A stretch of 64,000 bases of DNA from Pseudomaricurvus alkylphenolicus (GTDB lineage: Bacteria > Pseudomonadota > Gammaproteobacteria > Pseudomonadales > Cellvibrionaceae), in assembly GCF_011683955.1 (NCBI RefSeq), contig NZ_JAAQPI010000002.1, positions 634,157 through 698,156 on the forward strand, written 5' to 3'. A model generated the notes under the pieces. It was not told the origin of the DNA. It was given only the letters and a program-made list of their open reading frames with translations, and ran no database searches. Positions 42,708-51,461 of this stretch are shown piece by piece; within the stretch, counting starts at the first letter, position 1; each line of letters starts with the position of its first letter. The position numbers and the translations under genes are program-made.

Positions 42708-45024
42708 CAGCGTGGTTCCAGTAGGTGGTCTGTTCGATCCATTGTTGAAAATCAGCGGGTTTCATCGGTTTGGCGATAAAATAGCCTTGAGCAAACTCCA
42801 CTCGATACTGACGCAGTATATCCAGTGCCAGTTCGTCTTCAACTCCTTCCGCAACCACGGACAATCCCAGATTGTGTGCCAGGTCGACCGTTGACTTGAC
42901 GATCTTGGCATCGTCACTGTTGTTGGCCATATCCATAACAAAGGCTTTGTCCACCTTGAGTTCAGACACCGGCATTTGCTTTAGATAAGCCATAGACGAA
43001 TAACCGGTACCAAAGTCATCGATGGACAGTTTGATGCCCATGCGCCGAAGCATGTCCAGCGCGCGTATGGCCGCATCCGGCTCATTCATAACGGCGCTTT
43101 CTGTCACCTCCAACGTCAGGTATTGAGCATCCACGCGATGCTCACTGAGTTGCTGTGAGACGTAGGCGGGCAGCGACAGATCCACCAGATCCAGTGCGGA
43201 AATATTCACCGCGAAACGCAGGCGAATACCCTGTTTACGCCATTCGCAATGTTGTCTTAATGCGGTGCTGATAGCCCAGTGGGTCAGCTCGCGAATGGTG
43301 CCACTTTGTTCGGCCAGTGGAATAAAGTCGTCAGGATTAATAAAGCCGTGCTCGGGATGGACCCAGCGTACCAGTGATTCAACACTGACGATGTGCTGAG
43401 TGTGTAAACACAATTTTGGTTGGTAAAACAATTGCAGCTGATCTTTTTCGATGGCAAGACGCAGCTCAGACATCAAATTCAGCCGCTTGATGGAGAGCGT
43501 GTTGAAATCGCTCTGATAAGTCAGGCTGGAGTGATGACTTTCTTTACACTTGTAGAGAGCGATGTCCGCGCACTGCATCATGCCATAGGCACTGTCTGAG
43601 TGTTGTGGATAAAGCGCCAATCCGAAACTCGCATCGACGTCCAGATGAACACCTTCCACGTCGAACGGCAGATCAAACAGGTTGGTGTATTGATTGACTA
43701 CGGCAGTGACGTCATAGCCGTCGATATCGCGCAGTAGTATGGCGAATTCGTCACCGCCCACGTGGGCGTAGAAAGCATCGGCAAGACTCAGGGATTCGAG
43801 GCGACAGGCGATGAGTTTCAACAATTGGTCGCCGAAATTGTGGCCAATGGTATCGTTGATTTCCTTAAAACGGTCCAGATCCAGCATCATTACTGCGAAA
43901 GGTTTCCCGGGCTCACTGGCGATTTTGTCCTGCAGTGTACGAATAAAACTGTTGCGGTTGGGCAAGTCAGTTAAGGAGTCATAGTAAGCGAGCTGGTTGA
44001 TTTCCTGTTCACGGGCGTTAATACCCGCCTGCATGCCTTCGAAGGCCTGGGAAAGGTGCCGTACCTCCGTGGTCTTAAACGACGGGATTGGGCTGTGGTA
44101 ATCGCCGCCTGCAATACGTTTGGCGACGTCGGCCAGGGTTCGCAGCGGTCGCGTGACACTGCGCGATAGATACAAAGACAGAAAGAACGCAGCCACAATG
44201 GCCAGCGCCAGCTCCAATACCACTTGTGCACTGAGTTGCGTGAAATTCAGAAAGGCGCTGCTTGATTTGATCGTGAACACAAATGAAATATCGTCACCGT
44301 GTTCGGGGTTGGACTGGAAGCGGAAAGCGATATGGGCTTGATCACCGATATCCACTTCGCTGTTGGTATCCAATGGAAGGCTGCTCAGAGTGTGGTTGAT
44401 ATCGCTGGCGCTGATCGGTGAGGTGCCGACCACGTAGCGATCTCCATCGTACACATGAACGTCAAATCCCGTCAGCTTTTGGACCTGTTCGTCGATCATT
44501 CGCCGCAGGTTGATGCCCATCAGCAGCCAGGCATCGACGCTGGGCTGCTGTTCCAAAAATTTAACGCCGCTGGCGCCCACCAGGTAAACCTGGCCATCGG
44601 CACCACGCAGGTGGATTTCATCCTCAACAAAGCCAGCAGGACTCAAACCTGTGGGGCCTCCGTTGGATAGCAAGGGCTCTTCTTGCTGGTCGAAAACCTG
44701 GGTAAAGTCGGCACCGGCACGACCCTGCTGGCTGACCATCACAGCCTGCAAAGATTCCGGGTCTTCACGTCCACTGGCAATCAGTTGCTTGGTGTTAAAG
44801 TCTTTGGCGGCATTTTGCAGGGCGCCGCTGAGGGTGTTGCCATCGTTCTTGAGTTTGTAGAGAAACACCTGCCGCGAGGTGTTGAAATTCTGTTGCAATT
44901 GCGATCTGGAATGCTGGTAGGCAGACCACAGTGTTGTTACCGAAACCAGCGCGGTGATGAGCACCAGAATCAGCACCACGATTGCCAGAATTTTGTTTTG
45001 CAGCGAGGTCTGTTCAGTAAACAT
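42691..45024 (-). CDS. Membrane-bound GGDEF/EAL c-di-GMP protein with periplasmic sensor
   Basis: A 777-residue signalling protein. TM1 lies at about 12-34, a periplasmic sensor region of about 230 residues follows, TM2 lies at about 268-288, and then a HAMP domain (SRSVTRPLRTLADVAKRIAGGDY). The GGDEF motif is intact at about 423-427, but the usual RxxD inhibitory site is absent. The EAL domain reads ESL in place of EAL, while TES, DDFGTGYSS, the catalytic Lys and VVAEGVE are kept, so phosphodiesterase activity is likely. It overlaps both flanking genes, tying it to the cupredoxin and the barrel protein. Confidence 0.93.
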   Translation of the reverse strand: MFTEQTSLQNKILAIVVLILVLITALVSVTTLWSAYQHSRSQLQQNFNTSRQVFLYKLKNDGNTLSGALQNAAKDFNTKQLIASGREDPESLQAVMVSQQGRAGADFTQVFDQQEEPLLSNGGPTGLSPAGFVEDEIHLRGADGQVYLVGASGVKFLEQQPSVDAWLLMGINLRRMIDEQVQKLTGFDVHVYDGDRYVVGTSPISASDINHTLSSLPLDTNSEVDIGDQAHIAFRFQSNPEHGDDISFVFTIKSSSAFLNFTQLSAQVVLELALAIVAAFFLSLYLSRSVTRPLRTLADVAKRIAGGDYHSPIPSFKTTEVRHLSQAFEGMQAGINAREQEINQLAYYDSLTDLPNRNSFIRTLQDKIASEPGKPFAVMMLDLDRFKEINDTIGHNFGDQLLKLIACRLESLSLADAFYAHVGGDEFAILLRDIDGYDVTAVVNQYTNLFDLPFDVEGVHLDVDASFGLALYPQHSDSAYGMMQCADIALYKCKESHHSSLTYQSDFNTLSIKRLNLMSELRLAIEKDQLQLFYQPKLCLHTQHIVSVESLVRWVHPEHGFINPDDFIPLAEQSGTIRELTHWAISTALRQHCEWRKQGIRLRFAVNISALDLVDLSLPAYVSQQLSEHRVDAQYLTLEVTESAVMNEPDAAIRALDMLRRMGIKLSIDDFGTGYSSMAYLKQMPVSELKVDKAFVMDMANNSDDAKIVKSTVDLAHNLGLSVVAEGVEDELALDILRQYRVEFAQGYFIAKPMKPADFQQWIEQTTYWNHADEECS

Positions 45025-45688
45025 CAAACTCGTCGGCCTCGTTGTTCAGCTTCGGATGCAAAGGGTGCTGCAGTTGGTAGACCTGTACGCCGCCTGTGCT
45101 GCCTTCCACTTGCTTCTGGCGACTGACATCGTCCGTCTGAAAACGTGGATGCCACACCTGTAGTTGATAACTGCCGTCTGGGACTTCGAAGTGTGCCTGA
45201 CCTTTCTCATCGGTGCGACTGAACTGGGGGGAACGCGAAACGTAAATATACCCCACCATCCAGTCGTGAACATTGCACCCCAGAGCGACGATACCCGGTT
45301 TGTCGAAGATCAGTGGATCGGGTTGTTGCTCCTTGTAGAGCTTGAGCTGAAAACGTTTTGCGGCAGAAAAGGAATAGACGTGGTGTTTGATTGAATCGGA
45401 ATTGGGAAACACTACGGGAGTGCCCTGCTGAACGGCCAGCACATGTGGTTTGAACTGTTTATTCACCTGATCCATAGAGGCCTGGGCTGGATTGGCCGCG
45501 GGGGTCAGGCTCGGGTGCTGGAGTTCAACCACGGCACCCTCAAACGGTTCGCCCTGGTTGTCCAGCACCATAATGGTCAGGGCAGCGGCCTTGGAAGCAT
45601 AAAGGCCCAGCGATAGACCCAACGGTAAACACAGGACCAGCAGCCATAATGATCGGCAGAGGCGGGTTGCAGGGCCGGGGGCGGGCAT
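45014..45688 (-). CDS. Exported cupredoxin-like (methylamine-utilisation-type) copper protein
   Basis: An exported protein of about 224 residues: a signal helix (SLWLLVLCLPLGLSLGLYASKAAA), then a cupredoxin fold. The type-1 copper ligands are visible: His in NSDSIKHHVYSF, and C-x2-H-x2-M in ALGCNVHDWMVGYIYV. A C-terminal beta-domain follows (KGQAHFEVPDGSYQLQVWHP). I chose the ATG at 45688, with GAAGGA just upstream. The stop overlaps the start of the GGDEF/EAL gene by 11 bases, so this is the first gene of a three-gene translationally coupled operon. Such proteins are often labelled methylamine utilisation; no methylamine genes are here. Confidence 0.85.
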   Translation of the reverse strand: MPAPGPATRLCRSLWLLVLCLPLGLSLGLYASKAAALTIMVLDNQGEPFEGAVVELQHPSLTPAANPAQASMDQVNKQFKPHVLAVQQGTPVVFPNSDSIKHHVYSFSAAKRFQLKLYKEQQPDPLIFDKPGIVALGCNVHDWMVGYIYVSRSPQFSRTDEKGQAHFEVPDGSYQLQVWHPRFQTDDVSRQKQVEGSTGGVQVYQLQHPLHPKLNNEADEFDVY

Positions 45689-45832
45689 GGTTGGGTCCTT
45701 CAGCAATGTTGTCTGAAGCATAATCGTCCTTGCGGGCAAACACCAGTTTGAGTAACGAAGCGCCAATATAGACCATCAAAATGACCAAATTACTCAATGA
45801 TCAAGGCTGGGATTGGGATCGAATATGCGTGG

Positions 45833-46579
45833 CTAAAAGATATTTTCCGCAACCCAGGCATCGGAGTGCTCAAGGGGTTCGATGGGTTTCTCGATTACAG
45901 GTTTGCTGACCGCCGGGGTAACCACGGAGGGAGAAGGGGAATAATGGTCGATATTGTCCTGTGTTCCCGTCACCGGCCAAAGGGCCAGCACGGCAAATGA
46001 CAGTCCAGCGACAATCATGACCAGGCGCCGATTGGAGTTGTCAGTCAACGGCTGGTGCAACGATTGGTCCCGCACCAGCGTTTGATTCTCCAGCGCTTGT
46101 TGCTGCCTGGAGAGAGCCTCGGCAACCTCCACATCTCGCAGGGCTCGCTGCCGGGCGGTTTCGCTAAGCCTGCGGCGATGGGCCTCCAGAGTGGTGAGTA
46201 CTTCGCGGTAGGGTTGCAGGTTCGCTTTGCGCGTAGGGTTGGGAAGACCGGCGACTCTGTCGCCTGGGAGTGCCCTGGAGGGGATACTTGCACGCGTTGG
46301 CGCGCAACGGCGACGTCGACGTTCAATCCACTGGTCATGCAAGCGGCGCTGGTGTTCGTCAGACAGAACGCTATAGGCCCGGTGGATACATTGGAAGCGT
46401 CTGACCTGGCGCTCATCTCCGGGCGCCTTATCTGGGTGATGTTTCTGGCACAGCTGTTTGTAGGCGCGGCGAATTTCGTCGGCGCTGGCTGACTGGGAGA
46501 CACGAAGATTATGGTAATGAGTGGTAAACGCGTCCTTGCGTATAGGCTCTACTGCTTGAGAAGGGTTGCCAGCTATCAT
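45833..46579 (-). CDS. J-domain protein with C-terminal membrane helix
   Basis: A 248-residue DnaJ-like co-chaperone. The J domain spans about 20-90 with the HPD motif at 48-50 (YKQLCQKHHPDKAPGDERQ), enough to stimulate DnaK. A basic Arg-rich linker (IERRRRRCAPTR) and a helical region follow. One transmembrane helix lies at about 184-202 (LVMIVAGLSFAVLALWPV), and a Pro/Glu-rich tail ends the protein. There is no zinc-finger or substrate domain of true DnaJ. It may recruit Hsp70 to the membrane; the client is unknown. It lies upstream of the cupredoxin operon on the same strand. Confidence 0.85.
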   Translation of the reverse strand: MIAGNPSQAVEPIRKDAFTTHYHNLRVSQSASADEIRRAYKQLCQKHHPDKAPGDERQVRRFQCIHRAYSVLSDEHQRRLHDQWIERRRRRCAPTRASIPSRALPGDRVAGLPNPTRKANLQPYREVLTTLEAHRRRLSETARQRALRDVEVAEALSRQQQALENQTLVRDQSLHQPLTDNSNRRLVMIVAGLSFAVLALWPVTGTQDNIDHYSPSPSVVTPAVSKPVIEKPIEPLEHSDAWVAENIF

Positions 46580-46824
46580 GGGTCACGCCTCCGCAGTGCT
46601 CTGCGTCAATCCATTGGTTTTTTGTTGTGGGCGAGAAGCTTTGTTTGACTAGTTCGGTGTGAGAAGCAAATTCACAGCATGTATAGTATCGATCTGCGGC
46701 AAATTTTCCGTGAACCAGTTAACGTTTTTGTCGCCTCTGTTATCTATTCGGCACAATAAACACGTCTTGCCCTCATCGAGGGCAGGCGCTTGAAGACAAA
46801 GGCCCGGTACAGGTAGTGGGCTGT

Positions 46825-47046
46825 TTAGCGGACTCCGGCCATGGGCAGGGAGGTGAGCATTTCCCGGCGGGAGTGGATCATTTCCTTGTAGGTCTGTTCC
46901 AGGGAAAAATCCACCAGACCATCGCTGATTTTCAATTGTTCAAGCCTGCGCTCCAGGCCGGTGATTTCTCGAATTAACTGTTCGCGCATAACACTGGAAT
47001 TGTGGTCGTCAACATTGACCAAAGAGGTGGCTGCAGAGTGACTCAT
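46825..47046 (-). CDS. Small hypothetical protein with coiled coil
   Basis: About 73 residues, beginning MSHSAATSLVNVDDHNSS and continuing as an amphipathic helix (REQLIREITGLERRLEQLKI...SLEQTYKEMIHSRREML). I chose the ATG at 47046 because GGGGA lies about 7 bases upstream; a longer frame begins at 47097 without such a site. No family recognised. The heptad pattern suggests a dimer or a protein-interaction helix. Confidence 0.55.
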   Translation of the reverse strand: MSHSAATSLVNVDDHNSSVMREQLIREITGLERRLEQLKISDGLVDFSLEQTYKEMIHSRREMLTSLPMAGVR

Positions 47047-47207
47047 AACGCTTTCCCCAGAGCTGCCGGGCACCTCGACCATCGTGATGCCCTTCATTCA
47101 GCATAGACAGCGGTTGCAGGAAAGTCGCGCCCAACACCCATTACAGGTGGTTTTTGGCCGCATTTCCCCGGTTTTTACTCAAGAACGTCAGAGTGTTTTA
47201 CAGGTAG

Positions 47208-47270
47208 GAGCCCTCAGCTGGTTAACTTAGAGCCCTCAGCTGGTTAATTAGAGCCCTCAGCTGGTTAATC
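47208..47270. repeat. Three tandem 21-22 bp repeats at the end of cysQ
   Basis: The unit GAGCCCTCAGCTGGTTAA(C/T)TTA occurs three times in a row at 47208-47229, 47230-47250 and 47251-47270. The third copy contains the cysQ stop codon, so the repeats lie immediately past the gene. Each carries a small AGC..GCT inverted element. Twelve of the bases (CCAGCTGAGGGC) also occur before gcvH near 26560, possibly by chance. Confidence 0.75.
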
Positions 47271-48123
47271 AGCTCTCTAAAATCCCCGCCCAATCAAACT
47301 GAGGGTCTCCCACCACGAAGAAGTGAGGATTCAGCAAACTCTCGCCCTGGTTGCACTGCAGCGGTTCAAAATGATCATTCAGCACCGCTCCGCCGGCAGC
47401 TTCAACGATGGCCTGAGCAGCGGCGGTATCCCACTCACAGGTGGGCGCCAGTCGCGGATAGAGGTCTGCCGCACCTTCGGCGATCAGGCACAGCTTGAGA
47501 GAGCTGCCCAGGCTGCGGGTATTTACTTCCCCCAATTGTTCGCCGACTCTGTTCAACAGTGCCACTACCTCGGCCGCTCCGTGATTGCGGCTGGCGACAA
47601 CCATGACCGGCCGCTCCCTGGTGCCCAGACCTTCAACAGAGCGGCTTTGGAGAGCATGGCGCTGGCCCTGTTCGCATTTGAATGCCACCCCCTTGCCGGT
47701 CGAGTCTGTATAGCCGCCATAAGTCACATCTGTTACCGGGACATGGACAACACCCAGAATAGGCCGTCCCTCATGCACAAAGGCAACATTAACGGTGAAT
47801 TCGCCGTTGCGATTGACAAACTCTTTGGTACCGTCCAGTGGGTCTATCAGCCAGTATTGTGGCCACTGTCGGCGCACCTCGTAGTCGGGAATGGTGCCTT
47901 CTTCGGAAAGCACGGGAACATTGGGCAAGAGTGACTGTAGCCCCGGTTCCAGTATCGAGTGAGCAGCCAGGTCTGCTGCGGTCACCGGCGAATCATCGGA
48001 TTTAGTATCAACATCAAAGCCCTCGCTGTGGTGGTAGACCTCCAAAATGGCCTCTCCGGCTTTTCGGCACAGTTCAATAACCTGGTCTAGCAGGGATTCG
48101 GCTCTCAGAGGAGGTAGAGGCAC
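47269..48123 (-). CDS. cysQ: 3'(2'),5'-bisphosphate nucleotidase CysQ
   Basis: Hydrolyses 3'-phosphoadenosine 5'-phosphate to AMP, recycling the by-product of sulfate assimilation. Inositol-monophosphatase-fold motifs are clear: SDDSPVTAAD, LSEEG, WLIDPLDGTKEFVNRNGEFTVN (metal site) and CEWDTAAAQAIVEAAGG. The 284 residues are slightly longer than E. coli CysQ. The start is GTG with GGAG 6 bases upstream. It diverges from yrfG. Confidence 0.95.
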   Translation of the reverse strand: MPLPPLRAESLLDQVIELCRKAGEAILEVYHHSEGFDVDTKSDDSPVTAADLAAHSILEPGLQSLLPNVPVLSEEGTIPDYEVRRQWPQYWLIDPLDGTKEFVNRNGEFTVNVAFVHEGRPILGVVHVPVTDVTYGGYTDSTGKGVAFKCEQGQRHALQSRSVEGLGTRERPVMVVASRNHGAAEVVALLNRVGEQLGEVNTRSLGSSLKLCLIAEGAADLYPRLAPTCEWDTAAAQAIVEAAGGAVLNDHFEPLQCNQGESLLNPHFFVVGDPQFDWAGILES

Positions 48124-48236
48124 ATCAGACTCCGGGTAAAAGCGCCATTATATCGAGCTTTTCTCCTCCCGCTACGGCGACATGATCGACATTTTTCAGG
48201 CATACTGGCCGCTGACTGCAGCGACTGAAAAGCACC

Positions 48237-48890
48237 ATGATTGACTGGAAAAACATAGATACCGTTCTGCTGGATATGGACGGCACCTTGTTGGATTTGC
48301 ATTTTGACAACTACTTCTGGCTCACCCACCTGCCAAGGCGCTATGCCGAGCACTATGGCATCACTGAGGCTGAGGCGTTGGAGAAGCTCAGCGCCCATAT
48401 CAAAGCTCACGAAGGCACCCTGAACTGGTATTGCCTTGAGTACTGGTCCGAGTTTCTGGGAATGGATGTTCTATCGCTGAAGCAGGAAATCCAGCATAAA
48501 ATCCAGATTCGCCCTTTTGTGGTGGAGTTTCTGCAGGCGTTACAGCGGCAGGATAAGCGATTGGTATTGATTACCAATGCCCACCCTCAAAGTCTGGGGC
48601 TCAAGCTGGAGGTGACGGAGATAGATCGCTGGCTGCATATGGTGATTTCCTCTCACGAGTTTCAGCAACCCAAGGAAGCCCAGGCCTTCTGGCAGCAACT
48701 GCGCCAGAGAGAGCCCTTCGATCCCCAGCGCACACTGTTTATTGATGATACGGTAAGAATCCTGGATTCCGCCCGAGAGTTTGGGATTCGGCACCTGTTG
48801 TGCCTGCATCAGCCCGACAGCCAGCGTGAGCACCGAAATATAGAAGCCTATCCGGCCATTCATCACTTCGACGAGGTTATGCCCGTATGA
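48237..48890 (+). CDS. yrfG: GMP/IMP nucleotidase YrfG (HAD family)
   Basis: HAD-superfamily phosphatase of 217 residues with motif I DMDGT at 13-17, motif II TNAHP and motif IV FIDDTVRILDSA. The family sequence matches YrfG, which dephosphorylates GMP and IMP. Its stop overlaps the hslR start in an ATGA-type junction, matching the conserved yrfG-hslR-hslO order. Confidence 0.93.
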   Translation: MIDWKNIDTVLLDMDGTLLDLHFDNYFWLTHLPRRYAEHYGITEAEALEKLSAHIKAHEGTLNWYCLEYWSEFLGMDVLSLKQEIQHKIQIRPFVVEFLQALQRQDKRLVLITNAHPQSLGLKLEVTEIDRWLHMVISSHEFQQPKEAQAFWQQLRQREPFDPQRTLFIDDTVRILDSAREFGIRHLLCLHQPDSQREHRNIEAYPAIHHFDEVMPV

Positions 48891-49297
48891 GCGCTTCGGA
48901 ACTTCAGCGTGTGCGCATCGACAAATGGTTATGGGCGGCCCGATTCTTTAAAACTCGCAGCCTCGCCAAGCAGGCGATCGATGGCGGCAAAGTGCATTGT
49001 GAGGGGCAACGGATCAAACCCAGCAAGGAAATCGAAACCGGTGTGAGCCTGACGATCCGCCAGGGCTGGGACGAAAAGACCGTGGAAGTGGTGGCACTGT
49101 CTGATCAGCGCCGTGGTGCCCCGGAAGCGGCATTGCTTTACAAGGAAACCGAGCAGAGCATTGCCAAGCGTCAGGCCGAGGCAGACCAACGCAAGGCGTT
49201 GCGGGGCACAGGCATTCAAACCGAGCGCCGACCCACTAAAAAGCAGCGGCGCCAGATTCACCGCTTTCGAGAGCAGGACACTGCCACCGGTGATTAG
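48887..49297 (+). CDS. hslR: Ribosome-associated heat shock protein Hsp15
   Basis: RNA-binding protein that rescues 50S subunits carrying a stalled nascent chain after heat shock. The 136 residues begin with an S4 domain (VRIDKWLWAARFFKTRSLAKQAIDGGKVHCEGQRIKPSKEIETG) and end in a very basic tail (KKQRRQIHRFRE). It overlaps yrfG by four bases. In enterobacteria hslO follows directly; here two genes intervene. Confidence 0.95.
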   Translation: MSASELQRVRIDKWLWAARFFKTRSLAKQAIDGGKVHCEGQRIKPSKEIETGVSLTIRQGWDEKTVEVVALSDQRRGAPEAALLYKETEQSIAKRQAEADQRKALRGTGIQTERRPTKKQRRQIHRFREQDTATGD

Positions 49298-49346
49298 TGC
49301 TGCTGTCTGTTAAAGGATGCAAGAAGGACGTAAGAAAGGAACACCT

Positions 49347-50879
49347 ATGGAATCCAAGAAGTACTCTATCAGTCTTTCCCGGTTCGCCCTGTTGGTCCTG
49401 ATCATATCTGGACTGTCCAAAGGAGCTGTGGCCGCTGATACCGCGAAAAAGATCGAGCGATTGAAGGACGCAGTGGTCAAAATCCATACGACCTCCACGC
49501 CGCCCGACTACTTTACCCCCTGGAGTCTGCTCAATGCGAAGCAGAGCAGTGGCTCAGGCTCGGTGATCAGAGGCAATCGAATCCTCACCAATGCGCATGT
49601 GGTGGCTGATGCCACCTATATCCAGGCGCAGAAGCACGGCGATCCGCGTAAATATCTGGCTCGGGTCGCCTTTGTCTCCCACGAGGCAGATCTGGCCCTT
49701 TTAGAGGTGGAGGACCCATCCTTTTTCAAGGGGCTGCGGCCCCTGAAAATAGGTGATCTGCCGGAGCCCCTGCAGGAGGTGTCCGTATTTGGATATCCTT
49801 TTGGCGGCACCACCCTAAGTATCACCAAGGGCATATTGTCCCGGGTGGAACATCAGTTTTACGCCCACGCAGGCGGCTACCTGTTGGCAGGGCAGATCGA
49901 TGCGGCCATCAATCCAGGCAATAGCGGCGGGCCGGTGATAGTCGATAATCGCATTGCCGGTGTGGTCATGCAGGCAAACACCAGCGGAAGGGCAGAAAAC
50001 CTTGGCTACTTTGTGCCACCAAGCGTGATAAAACATGTGCTCAAGGACGCTGAGGATGGCCAGCATGATGGTTTCCCGGACTTGGGCTTTCGATCTCAGG
50101 AGCTTGACAGCCCGGCCATGCGGCAGGCCTATGGTGTCGCCGATCGCAGAGGTGGAATGCTGGTGGCACATGTCTTTGAGGGATCTCCTGCAGACGGCAA
50201 ATTGCTTCCCAATGACGTTATCGTTGCCATTGACGGCTACAAAATTGCCGATGACAGCAGCATTGAATTTCGCAAGAACCTGCGGACAAATTTCAAATAT
50301 GCCATAGACCAATACCACCGGGGTGACAACGTCGACATCTATCTGGTGCGTGCCGGCGAGGAAATGAAGGTTACCTTGCAAGTGGCCCCCGGCCATCGCA
50401 ACTACAGCCTGGTGCGACCACAGCAATTCGAGCAGATTCCACAATACCTTATCTACGGTGGCGTGGTGTTTGTACCGCTCAATATGAACCTGATCAAACG
50501 CTGGGGGCGGGATTGGCATCGCCAGGCGCCCGTATCCTTTCTCCATGCACGAAATAGTCGCTCCAGTACCGAGAAGCAAGAGTTGGTGGTAGCCTTGAAG
50601 GTGTTAGCCGCCGATGTGAATCTGGGCTACCACGACTGGAAGAACTGGATTCTCAGCAGTGTGAATGGCGAGCCTATTCGCGACTTTGAGCAATTTTGCC
50701 GTCTGGTGCTCGAAAACCAGCATGAGTTTACGACACTGCTGGATGATCAGGGCTACCAGATGGTCATTAACCATGCTGAAGCGGTGGCAACCGAGGCTCA
50801 AATCCTTGCACGCTATCGCGTTCCCAGGGCCAACGGCTGTCAATTGACATCTGAATCCGAGCCCCAGGGGCTTCGCTAA
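49347..50879 (+). CDS. Exported S1C trypsin-like serine protease with PDZ domain
   Basis: A 510-residue Deg/HtrA-type protease. A signal peptide ends near VAA at 30. The catalytic triad is intact: His84 (TNAHVV), Asp115 (EADLALL) and Ser193 (NPGNSGGP). A PDZ domain follows at about 260-350 (GMLVAHVFEGSPADGKLLPNDVIVAIDGYKI). A further C-terminal domain resembles a second PDZ, the pattern of Deg9-like proteases more than DegP. AAAGGAA precedes the ATG at 49347. It sits between two heat-shock genes, suggesting a protein quality-control role. Confidence 0.9.
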   Translation: MESKKYSISLSRFALLVLIISGLSKGAVAADTAKKIERLKDAVVKIHTTSTPPDYFTPWSLLNAKQSSGSGSVIRGNRILTNAHVVADATYIQAQKHGDPRKYLARVAFVSHEADLALLEVEDPSFFKGLRPLKIGDLPEPLQEVSVFGYPFGGTTLSITKGILSRVEHQFYAHAGGYLLAGQIDAAINPGNSGGPVIVDNRIAGVVMQANTSGRAENLGYFVPPSVIKHVLKDAEDGQHDGFPDLGFRSQELDSPAMRQAYGVADRRGGMLVAHVFEGSPADGKLLPNDVIVAIDGYKIADDSSIEFRKNLRTNFKYAIDQYHRGDNVDIYLVRAGEEMKVTLQVAPGHRNYSLVRPQQFEQIPQYLIYGGVVFVPLNMNLIKRWGRDWHRQAPVSFLHARNSRSSTEKQELVVALKVLAADVNLGYHDWKNWILSSVNGEPIRDFEQFCRLVLENQHEFTTLLDDQGYQMVINHAEAVATEAQILARYRVPRANGCQLTSESEPQGLR

Positions 50880-50895
50880 TTTCAAGGTGTCCATT

Positions 50896-51363
50896 ATGTC
50901 TACTCGTTTACTGATCACGACAGCCGTGTTGCTGGTACTTCTTCCTGGCGCGGCAATAAAGGCCGAAGTTTACCGGTGGGTGGATGACCAGGGGCGCGTT
51001 CATTACAGCGACAAGAGACCCTCCCAAGCTGAGGCAGAGGACATCTCTGATGATCTCAAACCGGTGAATGTGGATGAGAGCAATCGCGAGCGCACCAAAA
51101 TGGAGCGCCTGTTTCGAAAGAAGACCGATGCCGAATTGGCACACGAACAACAGCAGCAACAACAGCAACAACTCCAGCGGCAAAAACACGAAAATCAGTG
51201 TGAGCGTGCCCGCCGAGCTTTGAAGGGCATGCAGGGGCGGGTCGTGTTTCGGAGGGCTGATGGCAGTGAGGAGGTTGTCTCCGAGAAGGAGCGCGAGCGC
51301 AGGGCCGAGGCCTTTCGCCAGCAGATACAGCAGCATTGTCCCGGTGCCGCCAATTCCCGTTGA
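50896..51363 (+). CDS. DUF4124 domain protein, exported
   Basis: About 155 residues: a signal peptide (LLITTAVLLVLLPGAAIKA), then the DUF4124 motif (EVYRWVDDQGRVHYSDKRPSQ). A long charged helix with an uninterrupted run of eight Gln residues follows, and a C-terminal part with two Cys. The function is unknown. It starts 16 bases after the protease stop and is probably co-transcribed. It is the second DUF4124 gene of the window. Confidence 0.82.
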   Translation: MSTRLLITTAVLLVLLPGAAIKAEVYRWVDDQGRVHYSDKRPSQAEAEDISDDLKPVNVDESNRERTKMERLFRKKTDAELAHEQQQQQQQQLQRQKHENQCERARRALKGMQGRVVFRRADGSEEVVSEKERERRAEAFRQQIQQHCPGAANSR

Positions 51364-51461
51364 TCGCCGGGTCGCTGCCTTGCTGTGATCTGGCGGTCGG
51401 GAAATCTGCCGTGGTAGAATCGCCGCCCGCGATTCCGCCTATACAGCACCGAGCCAAAGTC

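Noticed and set aside
45014..45688. Assignment to methylamine metabolism
   Set aside because: The label is common for this cupredoxin type, but no methylamine dehydrogenase or related gene lies nearby.
47208..47270. CRISPR array
   Set aside because: Only three directly abutting copies with no spacers; it is a tandem repeat.
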